NCBI GenBank assembly: GCA_028279875.1
Contig: JANQMU010000132.1
Location: 89,392 to 153,391 of the forward strand
DNA: 64,000 nucleotides
Reading direction: 5' to 3'
Origin: Rhizobiaceae bacterium
GTDB lineage: Bacteria; Pseudomonadota; Alphaproteobacteria; Rhizobiales; Rhizobiaceae
Part shown: positions 24,716 through 33,178 of the stretch, in pieces
How the letters are laid out: every line of letters begins with the position of its first letter
Numbering within the stretch: position 1 is the first letter of the stretch
The notes under the pieces: model-generated
What the model was told of the DNA's origin: nothing
Databases searched by the model: none
What the model saw: the letters and a program-made list of their open reading frames with translations, nothing else
Position numbers and translations under genes: made by a program

Positions 24716-25646
24716 CGGCCATCTCCTTCAGCCGGGCAAGGTCCCGGTCGTGATAGTGCTTGCGGTAGTGGCCGGCAATCTCCCGGGCCGTCGCATGCCA
24801 GACCTTGTCATGGGACAGGATATAGTCGATCGCCTCGGCGAGCGGCTGATAACGGTGCGGATAGCCGATCATCCAGGGATGCAGCGGCAGGCACATCACC
24901 GTCCCGCTCTTTTCGCCCTCCTTGTAGAGCTGGTCGAACTGGTCCTTGATCATCCGGCAATATTGTCGCGGCGTGCCGGCGCCCGTATGCAGCGCCGTCC
25001 AGTCATTGACCTGCAGCGAATAGGGCAGGCTGACCAGCGACCCCGTCCTGACGCGAACCGGCTGCGGCTGGTCGTCATGCAGCAGATCCAGCGTGTAGAT
25101 CAGGCCCTCTTCGGCAAGAACGTGAAACGTTTCCGGCGTGTTGGTCAGCGCCGGCGACAGCCAGCCCGACAGCTCCTGTCCGCTGTGCCGCCTGATGGTC
25201 TCGCGCACGTCGCGCACCAGCGCCCGTTCCTGGTCCGGCGTCATGCCGTAATGATAGCGGGTATTGTAGACACCGTGGGAGAACAGTTCCCAGCCGCGAT
25301 CCGCCATGGCCCGGCCGATGGCCGGGAAGTGGTCCAGCAGCGCCGCATTGAGAGATACGGATGCCCGCACGCCCAGCTCGTCGAACATCTCCGCCATGCG
25401 CCAGAAACCGACCCGGTTGCCGTAGTCGCGAATGCCGTAATGCAGGACGTCCGGCTCCGGCCGGAACCAGGATTGCCGGGCGACACTCCTTGCCGGTTTG
25501 AGTTCGTAGAATTCGACATTCGGCGCCACCCAGAACGCCACCCGCGCCCCGTCCGGCCAGTCGATGGGCGGCCGGTTCCTGTAGGGATTGAAGTAGTAGG
25601 CCTCGGGATCGGGGCGCCGTTCGTCTTCGGGAACCGGCCAGACCAT
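24705..25646 (-). CDS. Polysaccharide-deacetylase-family amidohydrolase (copy 1)
   Basis: 313 residues. GGAG lies 6 bases upstream of the ATG. It is closest in pattern to PuuE allantoinase and cyclic imide hydrolases: RDYGNRVGFWRMAEM, WELFSHGVYNTRYHYGM, and VMCLPLHPWMIGYPHR, each matching a family motif. There is no signal peptide, so it acts in the cytoplasm, which argues against a cell-wall or polysaccharide substrate. A C-N bond hydrolase acting on a cyclic imide, ureide or amide is the most likely role. It lies between the DJ-1 gene and copy 2 in one operon. Confidence 0.82.
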   Translation of the reverse strand: MVWPVPEDERRPDPEAYYFNPYRNRPPIDWPDGARVAFWVAPNVEFYELKPARSVARQSWFRPEPDVLHYGIRDYGNRVGFWRMAEMFDELGVRASVSLNAALLDHFPAIGRAMADRGWELFSHGVYNTRYHYGMTPDQERALVRDVRETIRRHSGQELSGWLSPALTNTPETFHVLAEEGLIYTLDLLHDDQPQPVRVRTGSLVSLPYSLQVNDWTALHTGAGTPRQYCRMIKDQFDQLYKEGEKSGTVMCLPLHPWMIGYPHRYQPLAEAIDYILSHDKVWHATAREIAGHYRKHYHDRDLARLKEMADER

Positions 25647-25669
25647 ATGTTACTCCTGTTGGCGTACGA

Positions 25670-26386
25670 TCATTGATTTCCATCCTTGAGCCGCGCTGCC
25701 GCCCGGCGCGCCGTTTCAAGCCGGGTCTTCTGGAAGCCAGCGGCGAAGGCCTGGATATTGTCGACCAGTTCGGCCGGCGCCGTCGCCGGCGAACCGGCTG
25801 AAAACAGCGGCTTCGGATCATATTCGATGGCCAACTGGATCTGCTCGGCGGCCTGCCGTCCGCGCATTTCAGCGATCAGGGCGAGCGCCCCGTCAATGCC
25901 GGCCGAAACGCCGGCAGTGCTCAGGATATTGCCCGCGCGGACCACCCGCTCGGCGGACGGGACGGCGCCGAATTCCTCAAGGATCGGCAGTGACAGCCAG
26001 TGACAGGCGGCCTCCTTGCCCTCCAGGAGACCCGCGGCGCCGAGGACCAGCGATCCGGTGCACACCGACATAATCCATGTCGCCCCGGCGCTCTGTTCGC
26101 GAATGAAGGCCAGGACCTCCGCGTCTTCCATCAGCCCCTGCTGGCCAGGGCCGCCGGGCACGACAAGAACGTCGAATTGCCGACATTCGGCAAATCCAAG
26201 CGTCGGAACGAGCGTGAAACCGGTATCCGATTTGACAGGCTCGGCAGTCTTCCACACCAGATCGACCTTTGCGTCCGAAAGCCGGCTGAACACCTCGTAA
26301 GGTCCGGTCAGATCGAGCTGAGTGATATTGGGAAATGTCAGCAGGCCGATCGTCAGAGGCGATGGTTCCGCTTTGGCATTCGTCAC
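25670..26386 (-). CDS. DJ-1/PfpI family protein (isonitrile-hydratase-like)
   Basis: 238 residues from the GTG at 26386 with GAGG 7 bases upstream; the open frame to 26443 lacks a ribosome site. The nucleophile elbow is SVCTGSLVLG, with C109, and an acidic residue lies in the QLDLTGPYEVF segment (D25), the arrangement found in isonitrile hydratase (InhA), which turns R-NC into an N-substituted formamide. Other DJ-1/PfpI members are glyoxalases, amidases or AraC-type sensors, but no HTH is attached here. It is the first gene of the operon with two amidohydrolases and prpD, preceded by the operator at 26463. Confidence 0.82.
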   Translation of the reverse strand: MTNAKAEPSPLTIGLLTFPNITQLDLTGPYEVFSRLSDAKVDLVWKTAEPVKSDTGFTLVPTLGFAECRQFDVLVVPGGPGQQGLMEDAEVLAFIREQSAGATWIMSVCTGSLVLGAAGLLEGKEAACHWLSLPILEEFGAVPSAERVVRAGNILSTAGVSAGIDGALALIAEMRGRQAAEQIQLAIEYDPKPLFSAGSPATAPAELVDNIQAFAAGFQKTRLETARRAAARLKDGNQ

Positions 26387-26462
26387 GGCACGTCCTCGCT
26401 GCATGGAATCAACGTCAAGGGGGCGGTGCGTTGTCAGATACACCGGACGCCATCAGAAATCT

Positions 26463-26474
26463 ATCGTATACAAT
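26463..26474. promoter_or_regulatory. GntR-type operator copy 3 (upstream of DJ-1 operon)
   Basis: ATCGTATACAAT, the exact reverse complement of the site at 14335. It is 77 bases upstream of the DJ-1 GTG on the minus strand. Confidence 0.72.
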
Positions 26475-26651
26475 AGAGAAGATGTCAAGCAAACTGCCGG
26501 ACGGTGATTTCAGTCATGAACCCGCACTGATCCGATTCCGGTGACAGGAAAAAATCCACTATTTGTGGGAATAACCGGCGAATTTCGTGCGCATTGCCGC
26601 ATGAAATCCAAAGAAATGTCGGCAAGACACGCCTCAATTGAATTTTGATAC

Positions 26652-26663
26652 ATTGAATACGAT
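26652..26663. promoter_or_regulatory. GntR-type operator copy 4 (upstream of gntR, one mismatch)
   Basis: ATTGAATACGAT differs from copy 2 at one central base. It lies 116 bases before the gntR ATG, so it would allow autoregulation of the regulator and of TRAP system 2. Confidence 0.55.
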
Positions 26664-26778
26664 CAGGCGTTATGGTAGCGTCCCTGATGAACGGACCGCG
26701 AGGCAGGACGAGGCCGGAAATGAACGATAAGCGTCACCCGATAATCGTCATTCCGGCCCGTCAAAGGGAGGCAACGCC

Positions 26779-27447
26779 ATGACGACTTCATCGGAACGCG
26801 CCTATGAATTCATCAAGCGGTGCATCCTCGACGGCAAATTCGCCAGCGGCGAGCGCCTTCCGGAGGATCGAATCGCATCCGAACTCGGCGTTTCGCGAAC
26901 CCCGATCCGCGATGCCCTGCGCATGCTGCAGGCCGAGGGGCTGGTGACCAATGCGCCGAATTCGGGCGCCCGCGTCGCCGCCTGGAGCGAGGACGAACTG
27001 TCCGAGATCTCGCAATTGCGCGTCATGCTGGAGGGCTATGCGGCGGAGCTGGCAGCGGTCAAGATCGGCGCGGACACGCTCAATGAACTGGCAGGGCTCT
27101 GCGCCGAGATGGAGGAAGGTGTCAGAAGCGGCACCACCGAAGGTCTCAGCCTGATGAGCGAAGCCAATCTGGCCTTTCACCGGAAAATCGTGCTGGCCGC
27201 CGGCAACAGCCGGCTTCTGCACGCGCTTGAGCCGTTATGGCATTTTCCCGTCGTGATCCGCAAATTCGCCATGTTCACGCCGGAGCGGCTGGAACGAAGC
27301 CTGTCCCATCATCGCGAAATCGTCGAGGCGCTGCGCGAAAGGGATGCCGGCTGGGCCGGTTCCATCATGCGCACGCATATTCAGTCGGCGCGGGCTCTCG
27401 ACACGACGCTGGCCAAGAGCGCGGACGCGCAGGCAAATGTTGCATGA
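26779..27447 (+). CDS. GntR-family regulator, FCD subfamily
   Basis: 222 residues. The N-terminal winged HTH is clear: LPEDRIASELGVSRTPIRDALRMLQAEGLVTNAPNSGARVA (within about 20-60). The FCD ligand domain follows, with its metal/ligand histidines in AFHRKIVLAAGNSRL, SHHREIVEAL and MRTHIQSA. FCD regulators typically bind carboxylate effectors and repress uptake and catabolic genes. GGGAGG is 9 bases upstream of the ATG. The gene begins the operon that continues with TRAP system 2, and at least seven GTATAC-type sites around it make it the probable regulator of the whole 13-38 kb region. Confidence 0.9.
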   Translation: MTTSSERAYEFIKRCILDGKFASGERLPEDRIASELGVSRTPIRDALRMLQAEGLVTNAPNSGARVAAWSEDELSEISQLRVMLEGYAAELAAVKIGADTLNELAGLCAEMEEGVRSGTTEGLSLMSEANLAFHRKIVLAAGNSRLLHALEPLWHFPVVIRKFAMFTPERLERSLSHHREIVEALRERDAGWAGSIMRTHIQSARALDTTLAKSADAQANVA

Positions 27448-27577
27448 AAGCCGAAACGTTCCGGAGGAATGCAGAACACGTCTGTGACATCAGGCGTTCC
27501 CGAAAAGAAAAACCCCGCGGGGCGCAGTGCCCTGCAACCCGCCAAGCGGACATGAATCTGTATCGAAGGAGGACATC

Positions 27578-28618
27578 ATGAAGACCATATCCCGAGTAAG
27601 ATCAACCAGCAGCCTGAACCGAAGGCAGGTCCTTGGCGGTACGGCCGCCGCTGCCGCAGCGCTGGCGATGCCGTCCATCGTCCGCGCCGCCGGGCGCAAG
27701 AGCTGGGACCGGCCGATTATCGCCGGCCTCAATGGCCGCGAGGGCGACCCGACGGACATTTCCATCCGCCGCATCCCGGAAATCCTGGCAGAGGAATATG
27801 ATGTCGATATCAAGATCGAGATCTACCCGTCCTCACAGCTTGCCTCGGATCTCGGCCAGCTCGAGGCCGTGCAGAACGGCATCTTCGACATCGCCAGCAA
27901 CGCGACGGCGGCCTTCAACGGCTTTACCGACGCCTTCAAATTCATGGACCTGCCGTTCCTGTTCCCGACCTGGGACGAAGCGCTGACATTCGTCCAGTCG
28001 GACATCATGCAACAGCGCTTCGCCAAGGCCGAAGAGGACATGCCGCTGAAAATGCTGCCGATCGTCGGGGCCGGCGGCTATCGCCTGCTGACCAACAAAT
28101 TGCGGCTGGTCAAAAGCCCGGCCGATTTCAAGGGCATCAAGGTCCGCTCCTCATTCGGCGGATCGGTCATCGACATCAACACGCTGAAAGCCTGGGGCGG
28201 CCTGCCAACGCCGATGCCCTGGGGCGAAAGCTATACATCGATCCAGCAGGGCATTCTCGACGGCATGTTCGTTCAGCCGATCTGGACATTCATTGCCGGC
28301 TTTGCCGAAATCCTCAGTTTCGGCGTGCGCGTGCCGTCCAACTGGGTCGGCCAGTTGCAGGTGATCAACGCCGACACCTGGGCCGAGATGCCAGACGACA
28401 TCAAGGACCCCTTCATGAAGGCCGCGCAGAAGGCCGCGGACGAGGGCAACGCCCTCGATCAAAGCCTCGAACAGGGCTTCATCGACAAACTCGCCGACGC
28501 CAACATGCAGATCCACACGCCGGACGAAGCGGAAATGGCGCAGTGGCGGGACCTGGCGCTCGCCACCTGGGACGCATCGGAAATCGATCCCAAACTGCTT
28601 GCAGACCTGCGCCAGTAA
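27578..28618 (+). CDS. TRAP transporter solute-binding protein, DctP family (system 2, probable Tat export)
   Basis: 346 residues; GGAGG lies 6 bases before the ATG at 27578. The leader MKTISRVRSTSSLNRRQVLG contains the Arg pair R15-R16 followed by a hydrophobic AAAAAALAMPS stretch and ends near VRAAG, a twin-arginine-type signal, whereas system 1 has a Sec signal. Mature DctP features are IKIEIYPSSQLASDLGQLEAVQNG, FKGIKVRSSFGGSVIDINTLKAWGG (the carboxylate-binding Arg region) and DGMFVQPIW. The ligand is probably an organic acid. It lies downstream of gntR with a 130-base gap. Confidence 0.88.
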   Translation: MKTISRVRSTSSLNRRQVLGGTAAAAAALAMPSIVRAAGRKSWDRPIIAGLNGREGDPTDISIRRIPEILAEEYDVDIKIEIYPSSQLASDLGQLEAVQNGIFDIASNATAAFNGFTDAFKFMDLPFLFPTWDEALTFVQSDIMQQRFAKAEEDMPLKMLPIVGAGGYRLLTNKLRLVKSPADFKGIKVRSSFGGSVIDINTLKAWGGLPTPMPWGESYTSIQQGILDGMFVQPIWTFIAGFAEILSFGVRVPSNWVGQLQVINADTWAEMPDDIKDPFMKAAQKAADEGNALDQSLEQGFIDKLADANMQIHTPDEAEMAQWRDLALATWDASEIDPKLLADLRQ

Positions 28619-28636
28619 CGCGCAATATGGGCCACG

Positions 28637-29155
28637 ATGAATGCGTTGGACAGGATTGTCGGCTGGACGGAGAAGGCGGTCACCGCCGTCTCCGTCCTTG
28701 CCTTGATGGTGATCACGCTGGTCATGGCGGCCCAGGTGATCTGGCGCTATGTTCTGGCCGATCCGCTGCTGTGGTCTGAATTCGTCGCCGTCTATGCGCT
28801 GGTCTGGGTGGTGTTTCTCGGCGCCGGCATGCTCGGCCGGCGGGATGACCATATCTCCATCCGCAGCTTCGTCGACCTTCTGCCGCCGGGTGCACAGGCC
28901 GTCTTTGCCGCACTGTCCAGGCTGGCAGTCCTGATCTTTGCCGGCATGGTCGTCGTCCTGGCGACCAACTGGCTGCTTTTCGGGCGGCATCCGATATCCC
29001 CGTCGCTCGGGTTTTCCACAATCTGGGTCAAGCTGGCCCTGCCGGTCGGCATGGTCGTGCTGATGTTGTTCGCCGGGCGAGACTTTCTCAAGGACATCCT
29101 GCAGATGCTCCGCGGCAGCGCTCCGGACACAGATACCGACACGGGCAGCCAATAG
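28637..29155 (+). CDS. TRAP transporter small permease, DctQ family (system 2)
   Basis: 172 residues with four membrane segments (AVSVLALMVITLVMAAQVIW, FVAVYALVWVVFLGAGML, LSRLAVLIFAGMVVVLATNW, VKLALPVGMVVLMLF). The DctQ loop DDHISIRSFVDLLP follows helix 2. It is 18 bases after the binding protein and 4 bases before dctM. There is no room for a hairpin here, unlike system 1. Confidence 0.86.
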   Translation: MNALDRIVGWTEKAVTAVSVLALMVITLVMAAQVIWRYVLADPLLWSEFVAVYALVWVVFLGAGMLGRRDDHISIRSFVDLLPPGAQAVFAALSRLAVLIFAGMVVVLATNWLLFGRHPISPSLGFSTIWVKLALPVGMVVLMLFAGRDFLKDILQMLRGSAPDTDTDTGSQ

Positions 29156-29159
29156 CCGG

Positions 29160-30455
29160 ATGGAAACCGTCGCGCTCTATCTGCTCCTGCCTTTCGTCCT
29201 GATGCTGCTGGCCAACATTCCGGTCGCCGTCACGCTCGGCCTGTCCTCGGCCATCTTCCTGCTGTTCTCCGGCACGCGCATTCCGCCGGTGCTGCTGGTT
29301 TCCGAAATGTATGATTCGGTCGCCAAATTCGTCCTGCTGGCCCTGCCGATGTTCGTCCTGACCGGCGAACTGCTCAACCGGCTTGACCTCACCCAGCGGC
29401 TGATTGCCTTCGCCCAGCTTCTGGTCGGCTGGATCCGCGGCGGCCTGGCCCATGTCAACATCCTGGCCAGCATGCTGTTTGCCGGTATTTCCGGATCGAT
29501 CTTCGGCGATCTCGCATCGATCGGCACGATCATGATCCCGTCAATGGTCCGGGAGCGCTTTCCGGCGAACTTCTCTGCCGCCGTGACCGCTTCCAGCGCC
29601 CTGATCGGCGCCATCATCCCGCCGAGTACGATCATGATCATTATCGGCGCCCATCTCGGCATTTCCATCGGCGGGCTGTTCGCCGCCGGCATCCTGCCCG
29701 GAATCATGGTCGGCCTCGCCCTGATGATCGTCGCCTATATCAGCAGCCGCAGGCATGGCTACGGCGAATTGCATATCCCGTCCGGTCCGTCTCAGGTCGT
29801 CAGGACGACGCTGCGCGCCCTGCCTGTCATGACCATCCCGGTGTTCCTGATCGGCGGCATCGTCTTCGGCGCCTATACGCCGACCGAAGCGGGCGTCGCC
29901 GCCGTCATCTACAGCCTTGTTCTCGGGCTGGTGTACCGCAAGCTCGATTATCCGCTGATCCGTGACGCGCTGATCAGCACTGTCCGGGTCACGGCGTCGG
30001 CACTGTTCATCGTCTCGACCGCCTTCGTCTTCTCGCGGATTCTCACCTTCAACCGCGTCCCGCAGGCGCTGATGGATCTGCTGCTGGCGATCTCCGACGA
30101 GCCTTTCGTGATCATCCTGATCATGACGCTGCTGCTGCTGATCGTCGGCACTTTCATGGATGCGTTGGCCAACATGATCATTCTCGGACCGCTGCTGATG
30201 CCGCTGATGGTCGACAATCTCGGCATGCATCCGCTGCAATTCGGCATCTGGCTGATGGTCGGGCTGCTGCTCGGCCTGCTGACGCCGCCGCTCGGCCTGT
30301 GCCTCTACATGGTCTCGCCCATTGCCCGCGTGTCGCTGATCAGCGTCACCCGCGCCATCCTGCCGTTCCTGCTCGCCGAAATCGCTGTTCTGCTGCTGAT
30401 CGCCTTCGTCCCGCAGATCACCACCCAGATACCGAAGCTGGTCGGGCTGGGATAG
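29160..30455 (+). CDS. TRAP transporter large permease, DctM family (system 2)
   Basis: 431 residues, about 12 membrane segments. Family landmarks are LLANIPVAVTLGLSSAIFLL, FAGISGSIFGDLASIGTIMI, ASSALIGAIIPPSTIMIIIG, GAYTPTEAGVAAVIYSLVLG and LLTPPLGLCLYM. The IIPPS and TPTEAG motifs are the two conserved hairpins for substrate and sodium. It ends 5 bases from the convergent YrdC-like gene. Confidence 0.9.
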   Translation: METVALYLLLPFVLMLLANIPVAVTLGLSSAIFLLFSGTRIPPVLLVSEMYDSVAKFVLLALPMFVLTGELLNRLDLTQRLIAFAQLLVGWIRGGLAHVNILASMLFAGISGSIFGDLASIGTIMIPSMVRERFPANFSAAVTASSALIGAIIPPSTIMIIIGAHLGISIGGLFAAGILPGIMVGLALMIVAYISSRRHGYGELHIPSGPSQVVRTTLRALPVMTIPVFLIGGIVFGAYTPTEAGVAAVIYSLVLGLVYRKLDYPLIRDALISTVRVTASALFIVSTAFVFSRILTFNRVPQALMDLLLAISDEPFVIILIMTLLLLIVGTFMDALANMIILGPLLMPLMVDNLGMHPLQFGIWLMVGLLLGLLTPPLGLCLYMVSPIARVSLISVTRAILPFLLAEIAVLLLIAFVPQITTQIPKLVGLG

Positions 30456-30460
30456 AGCCT

Positions 30461-31162
30461 TCAGCTCGGGATGGTCGCCGTGCCGATGGCTTTCAGATCG
30501 ATATCGAATTCGTCCAGCAGGATCGCGCAGATCTCTTCATAGAGGCAGCCGACGCGAAACGTCTTGAAGCTGACGAGATCGATGATCGTGCTACCGCGCC
30601 CCTTATCATTGTGGTAGCGGGTCAGGCCATAGTCGATGCACAGATCGGCGGCGTCGCGAACCTCCGCTTCGACATGCTCCAGCCGGAACTTGCTGCCGGT
30701 CAGCGAGCGGTTTGCCGAGGAACCGACCACCGGCATGCCGCGGGCCCGTGCGCCTGCAGCAATGGCATTGTGCAGCGGCCCGGCATTGAGCAGCATATCG
30801 AGCGTTCCGTTGAGACTGGCGCTTTGCAGCACGAAATCAGGCACCGCGCCGACGAAATCATGGTCGGAACGGAACGGGGCGACAATCGACAAAGGCAGAT
30901 TGTGTTTGCCGATCACCGCCTGCACCACCTGCCGCGACCGCGCGGGAGCGTCGATTACCTCGCCGAACAGGTCCCAATTGCCGAACCAGCCACAGGGCTT
31001 GCCGAAACTGCGTTGCTTGGCCGCATAGATCCGTTTGACCGCCTCTTCCGTGTGGCCGACGATGGCATAGCCGACCGTCGCCGGAAAGATCGCGACACCG
31101 CCTTCGGCAACGGTATCGAGAACCCGTTTCGCATCACGTTCGATATCGCCCGTCTGGCCCAT
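30461..31162 (-). CDS. YrdC/Sua5-like protein, catabolic paralogue A
   Basis: 233 residues, a single YrdC (threonylcarbamoyl-AMP-synthase-type) domain. True Sua5/YrdC enzymes join ATP, bicarbonate and threonine for tRNA modification. Here the KxR..K signature (AKQRSFGKP), SSAN and GSTIIDL, which line the nucleotide/bicarbonate pocket, are kept. The substrate motif PTxTxYGL is rewritten as FPATVGYAIVG, so threonine is probably not the acceptor. It is the last gene of an operon with OYE, a second YrdC paralogue and a CaiB transferase. It may carboxylate or carbamoylate a pathway intermediate, possibly as a heterodimer with the other copy; this is inference. Confidence 0.8.
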   Translation of the reverse strand: MGQTGDIERDAKRVLDTVAEGGVAIFPATVGYAIVGHTEEAVKRIYAAKQRSFGKPCGWFGNWDLFGEVIDAPARSRQVVQAVIGKHNLPLSIVAPFRSDHDFVGAVPDFVLQSASLNGTLDMLLNAGPLHNAIAAGARARGMPVVGSSANRSLTGSKFRLEHVEAEVRDAADLCIDYGLTRYHNDKGRGSTIIDLVSFKTFRVGCLYEEICAILLDEFDIDLKAIGTATIPS

Positions 31163-31166
31163 GTGA

Positions 31167-32402
31167 TCAGATGACCCCTTCGTCGGTCAGCGCATCCAGT
31201 TCAGCGTCCGTGCAGCCGAGCAGACCGCCATAGATCTCACGGTTGTGTTCGCCCGGCGTCTCCGGGCCCAGCCAGGCAATATCGCCGCCATCCTCCGAGA
31301 AGATGGGTGTGATACCAGGCACTTTCAGCGCCCCGAAGGTTTCGCTTTCAACCGTCCGGACCATGCCGCGTGCCTTGAAATGCGGATCGTCGGCAATGTC
31401 GGCAATCGTATAGATCGGCCCGACGACGACGTCGTGGGCGCCGAGGATTTCGTCGATTTCCTGCGCCGTGTGCCGCTTCGTCCAGACCGCGATCAGCGCG
31501 TCGAGCTCACCGGCATTGTGTCCGCGGGCAAGATGCGTCGCATAGCGTTCGTCATCGGCCAGTTCCGGCTGCCCCATCGCCGTGCACAGCCGGCGGAACA
31601 TCGGGTCGAAATTGGCGGCGATAATGACCCATTTGTCATCCTTCGTCGGAAACAGGTTGGACGGCGACACATTGGCAAGTCCGGTGCCGCTGGCGTCACG
31701 GACGACGCCGGTCTTGTCATATTCCGAAAGCGTGCCCTCCATCAGGGCAAAACAGCTTTCCAGGATCGAGGCGTCCACCACCTGGCCCTTGCCGCCGCCC
31801 AGCGCGTCGCGCTGGTAGAGCGCCATCATCAGCCCCTGCACGGCGAACATGCCCGTCAGCGTGTCGCCAAGCGAGATATGCATGCGCGGCGGCGCTTCGC
31901 CTGGAAACCCGTTGATGTGGCGCAAGCCCCCCATCGCCTCGCCGACACTGGCAAAGCCCGGCCGCGGCGCGTAGGGTCCGGTCTGGCCGAAGCCGGAGAC
32001 TCGGACAATGATCAGCCGCGGATTGACCGTCAGCAATTCATCCGGGCCAAGTCCCCATTTCTCCAGCGTGCCGGGCTTGAAATTCTCGATTAGCCCGTCA
32101 GCGCCCGCCAGCAGGCGCAACACGAGGTCGCGCCCCTTCTCTGTGCGGAGATTGGCCGTGACGGATTTCTTGTTGCGGGCGAGCGTCGGCCACCACAGGC
32201 TTTTGTCCTTGTAGCGGTGATGGCCCCAATTGCGCATCGGATCGCCGGTCACCGGCGGCTCCACCTTGATCACCTCGGCGCCGAACTCGGCCATGCGCGC
32301 GCCGGTGAACGGTCCGGCCAGCAATTGCCCCATCTCGATGATGCGCAGTCCGGCCAGCGGCCCCTTCAAGCGGGGATCCCGGTCGTCAGGATCTAGAGGC
32401 AT
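31167..32402 (-). CDS. CaiB/BaiF family CoA-transferase (complete)
   Basis: 411 residues from the ATG at 32402, where AAGGAG lies 6 bases upstream; the open frame to 32432 has no ribosome site. The N-terminal LAGLRIIEMGQLLAGPFTGARMAEFGAEVIKVEPP and the catalytic Asp D180 in SLGDTLTG identify an active formyl-CoA-transferase-type enzyme, which moves CoA to a carboxylic acid through an aspartyl-CoA thioester. It lies between the two YrdC-like genes, so its substrate is probably the acid that they modify or release. It is a different protein from the partial copy at 1-411. Confidence 0.88.
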   Translation of the reverse strand: MPLDPDDRDPRLKGPLAGLRIIEMGQLLAGPFTGARMAEFGAEVIKVEPPVTGDPMRNWGHHRYKDKSLWWPTLARNKKSVTANLRTEKGRDLVLRLLAGADGLIENFKPGTLEKWGLGPDELLTVNPRLIIVRVSGFGQTGPYAPRPGFASVGEAMGGLRHINGFPGEAPPRMHISLGDTLTGMFAVQGLMMALYQRDALGGGKGQVVDASILESCFALMEGTLSEYDKTGVVRDASGTGLANVSPSNLFPTKDDKWVIIAANFDPMFRRLCTAMGQPELADDERYATHLARGHNAGELDALIAVWTKRHTAQEIDEILGAHDVVVGPIYTIADIADDPHFKARGMVRTVESETFGALKVPGITPIFSEDGGDIAWLGPETPGEHNREIYGGLLGCTDAELDALTDEGVI

Positions 32403-32441
32403 CTCCGGCTCCTTAATTTGTCCAACCCGCACGCCATGACG

Positions 32442-33161
32442 CTAACCACCGCTAGCCATCGCGACGATGTCCGCGATACGGCCGGCCGGCGGCGGCGGCA
32501 GGGCGACCCCGAAATTGCGCGCCAGGATATCGGCGATCAGTTCGAAACAGGCGCCATAGCGAACGACTTCAAACGTCTCCAGATCGAGCAGGGTCGAGGA
32601 GGACTGATACATGTGATAGGTGCGCAGACCGTGGTCGATGACGATATCGGCAATATCGATGATTTCCGGCTCGATATCCTCGACCCGGAATTTGGTTCCC
32701 GACAGCGACACATTGGCCGACGAGCCGAAAAGCGGATGCTGGGCCTCGCGGCTCAGCCGGCAAATCTCGGCGTGGAACGGTCCCGCATTGAGCAGCATCA
32801 GCACCGTGCCGGATTTGCTCGAACGCTCAAGCGCATCCTCGGTCATGGCACTGAACATCGGATGATCCGTGCGCGCCGTCGCGATGGCACCGAGCGGCAG
32901 GTCGAAATCCTCGACAATGGCCCGCACCACATCGCGTCCCCTGTCGCCGACGACATGGATATCGCGATGCATCTCCATATCGCCAAGCATCGCATTGAGC
33001 TTGGACGGCGCTCTCTGCTTGGTATCGAAGATCTTCTTGAGCGCCGCCGGCGAGCCGCCGATCGCCGAATAGCCGACGCTCATCGGCAGAATGGCAACGC
33101 CGCCATCATGCAGAACCTTGAACGCCCGTTGCGCATCATTCGCGATATTATCCCGACCCAT
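32442..33161 (-). CDS. YrdC/Sua5-like protein, catabolic paralogue B
   Basis: 239 residues from the ATG at 33161 (AAAGGA 6 bases upstream). It is clearly related to the copy at 30461-31162: GGVAILPMSVGYSAIGGSP versus GGVAIFPATVGYAIVGHTE, TKQRAPSK versus AKQRSFGK, FGSSANVSLSGTKFRVEDIE versus VGSSANRSLTGSKFRLEHVE, and SSSTLLDL versus GSTIIDL. The nucleotide/bicarbonate signatures are kept while the PTxTxYGL motif is changed in a different way. Two such copies in a catabolic operon, apart from any tRNA-modification context, is unusual. It lies between the OYE gene and the CaiB gene. Confidence 0.8.
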   Translation of the reverse strand: MGRDNIANDAQRAFKVLHDGGVAILPMSVGYSAIGGSPAALKKIFDTKQRAPSKLNAMLGDMEMHRDIHVVGDRGRDVVRAIVEDFDLPLGAIATARTDHPMFSAMTEDALERSSKSGTVLMLLNAGPFHAEICRLSREAQHPLFGSSANVSLSGTKFRVEDIEPEIIDIADIVIDHGLRTYHMYQSSSTLLDLETFEVVRYGACFELIADILARNFGVALPPPPAGRIADIVAMASGG

Positions 33162-33178
33162 ACGGTTTCCTTTCACCT

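Larger units (their letters stand above)
26387..26778. promoter_or_regulatory. Divergent promoter region with two GntR-type operators
   Basis: A 392-base gap between the DJ-1 operon (-) and gntR (+). It holds the operator copies at 26463 and 26652 and no convincing gene. An AT-rich patch around 26560-26660 probably carries the gntR promoter. Confidence 0.7.

Noticed and set aside
22431..25646. Polysaccharide or cell-wall degradation locus, based on the deacetylase family name
   Set aside because: Both proteins lack signal peptides, match the PuuE/imidase branch, and are joined to prpD and DJ-1 genes, not to glycosidases.
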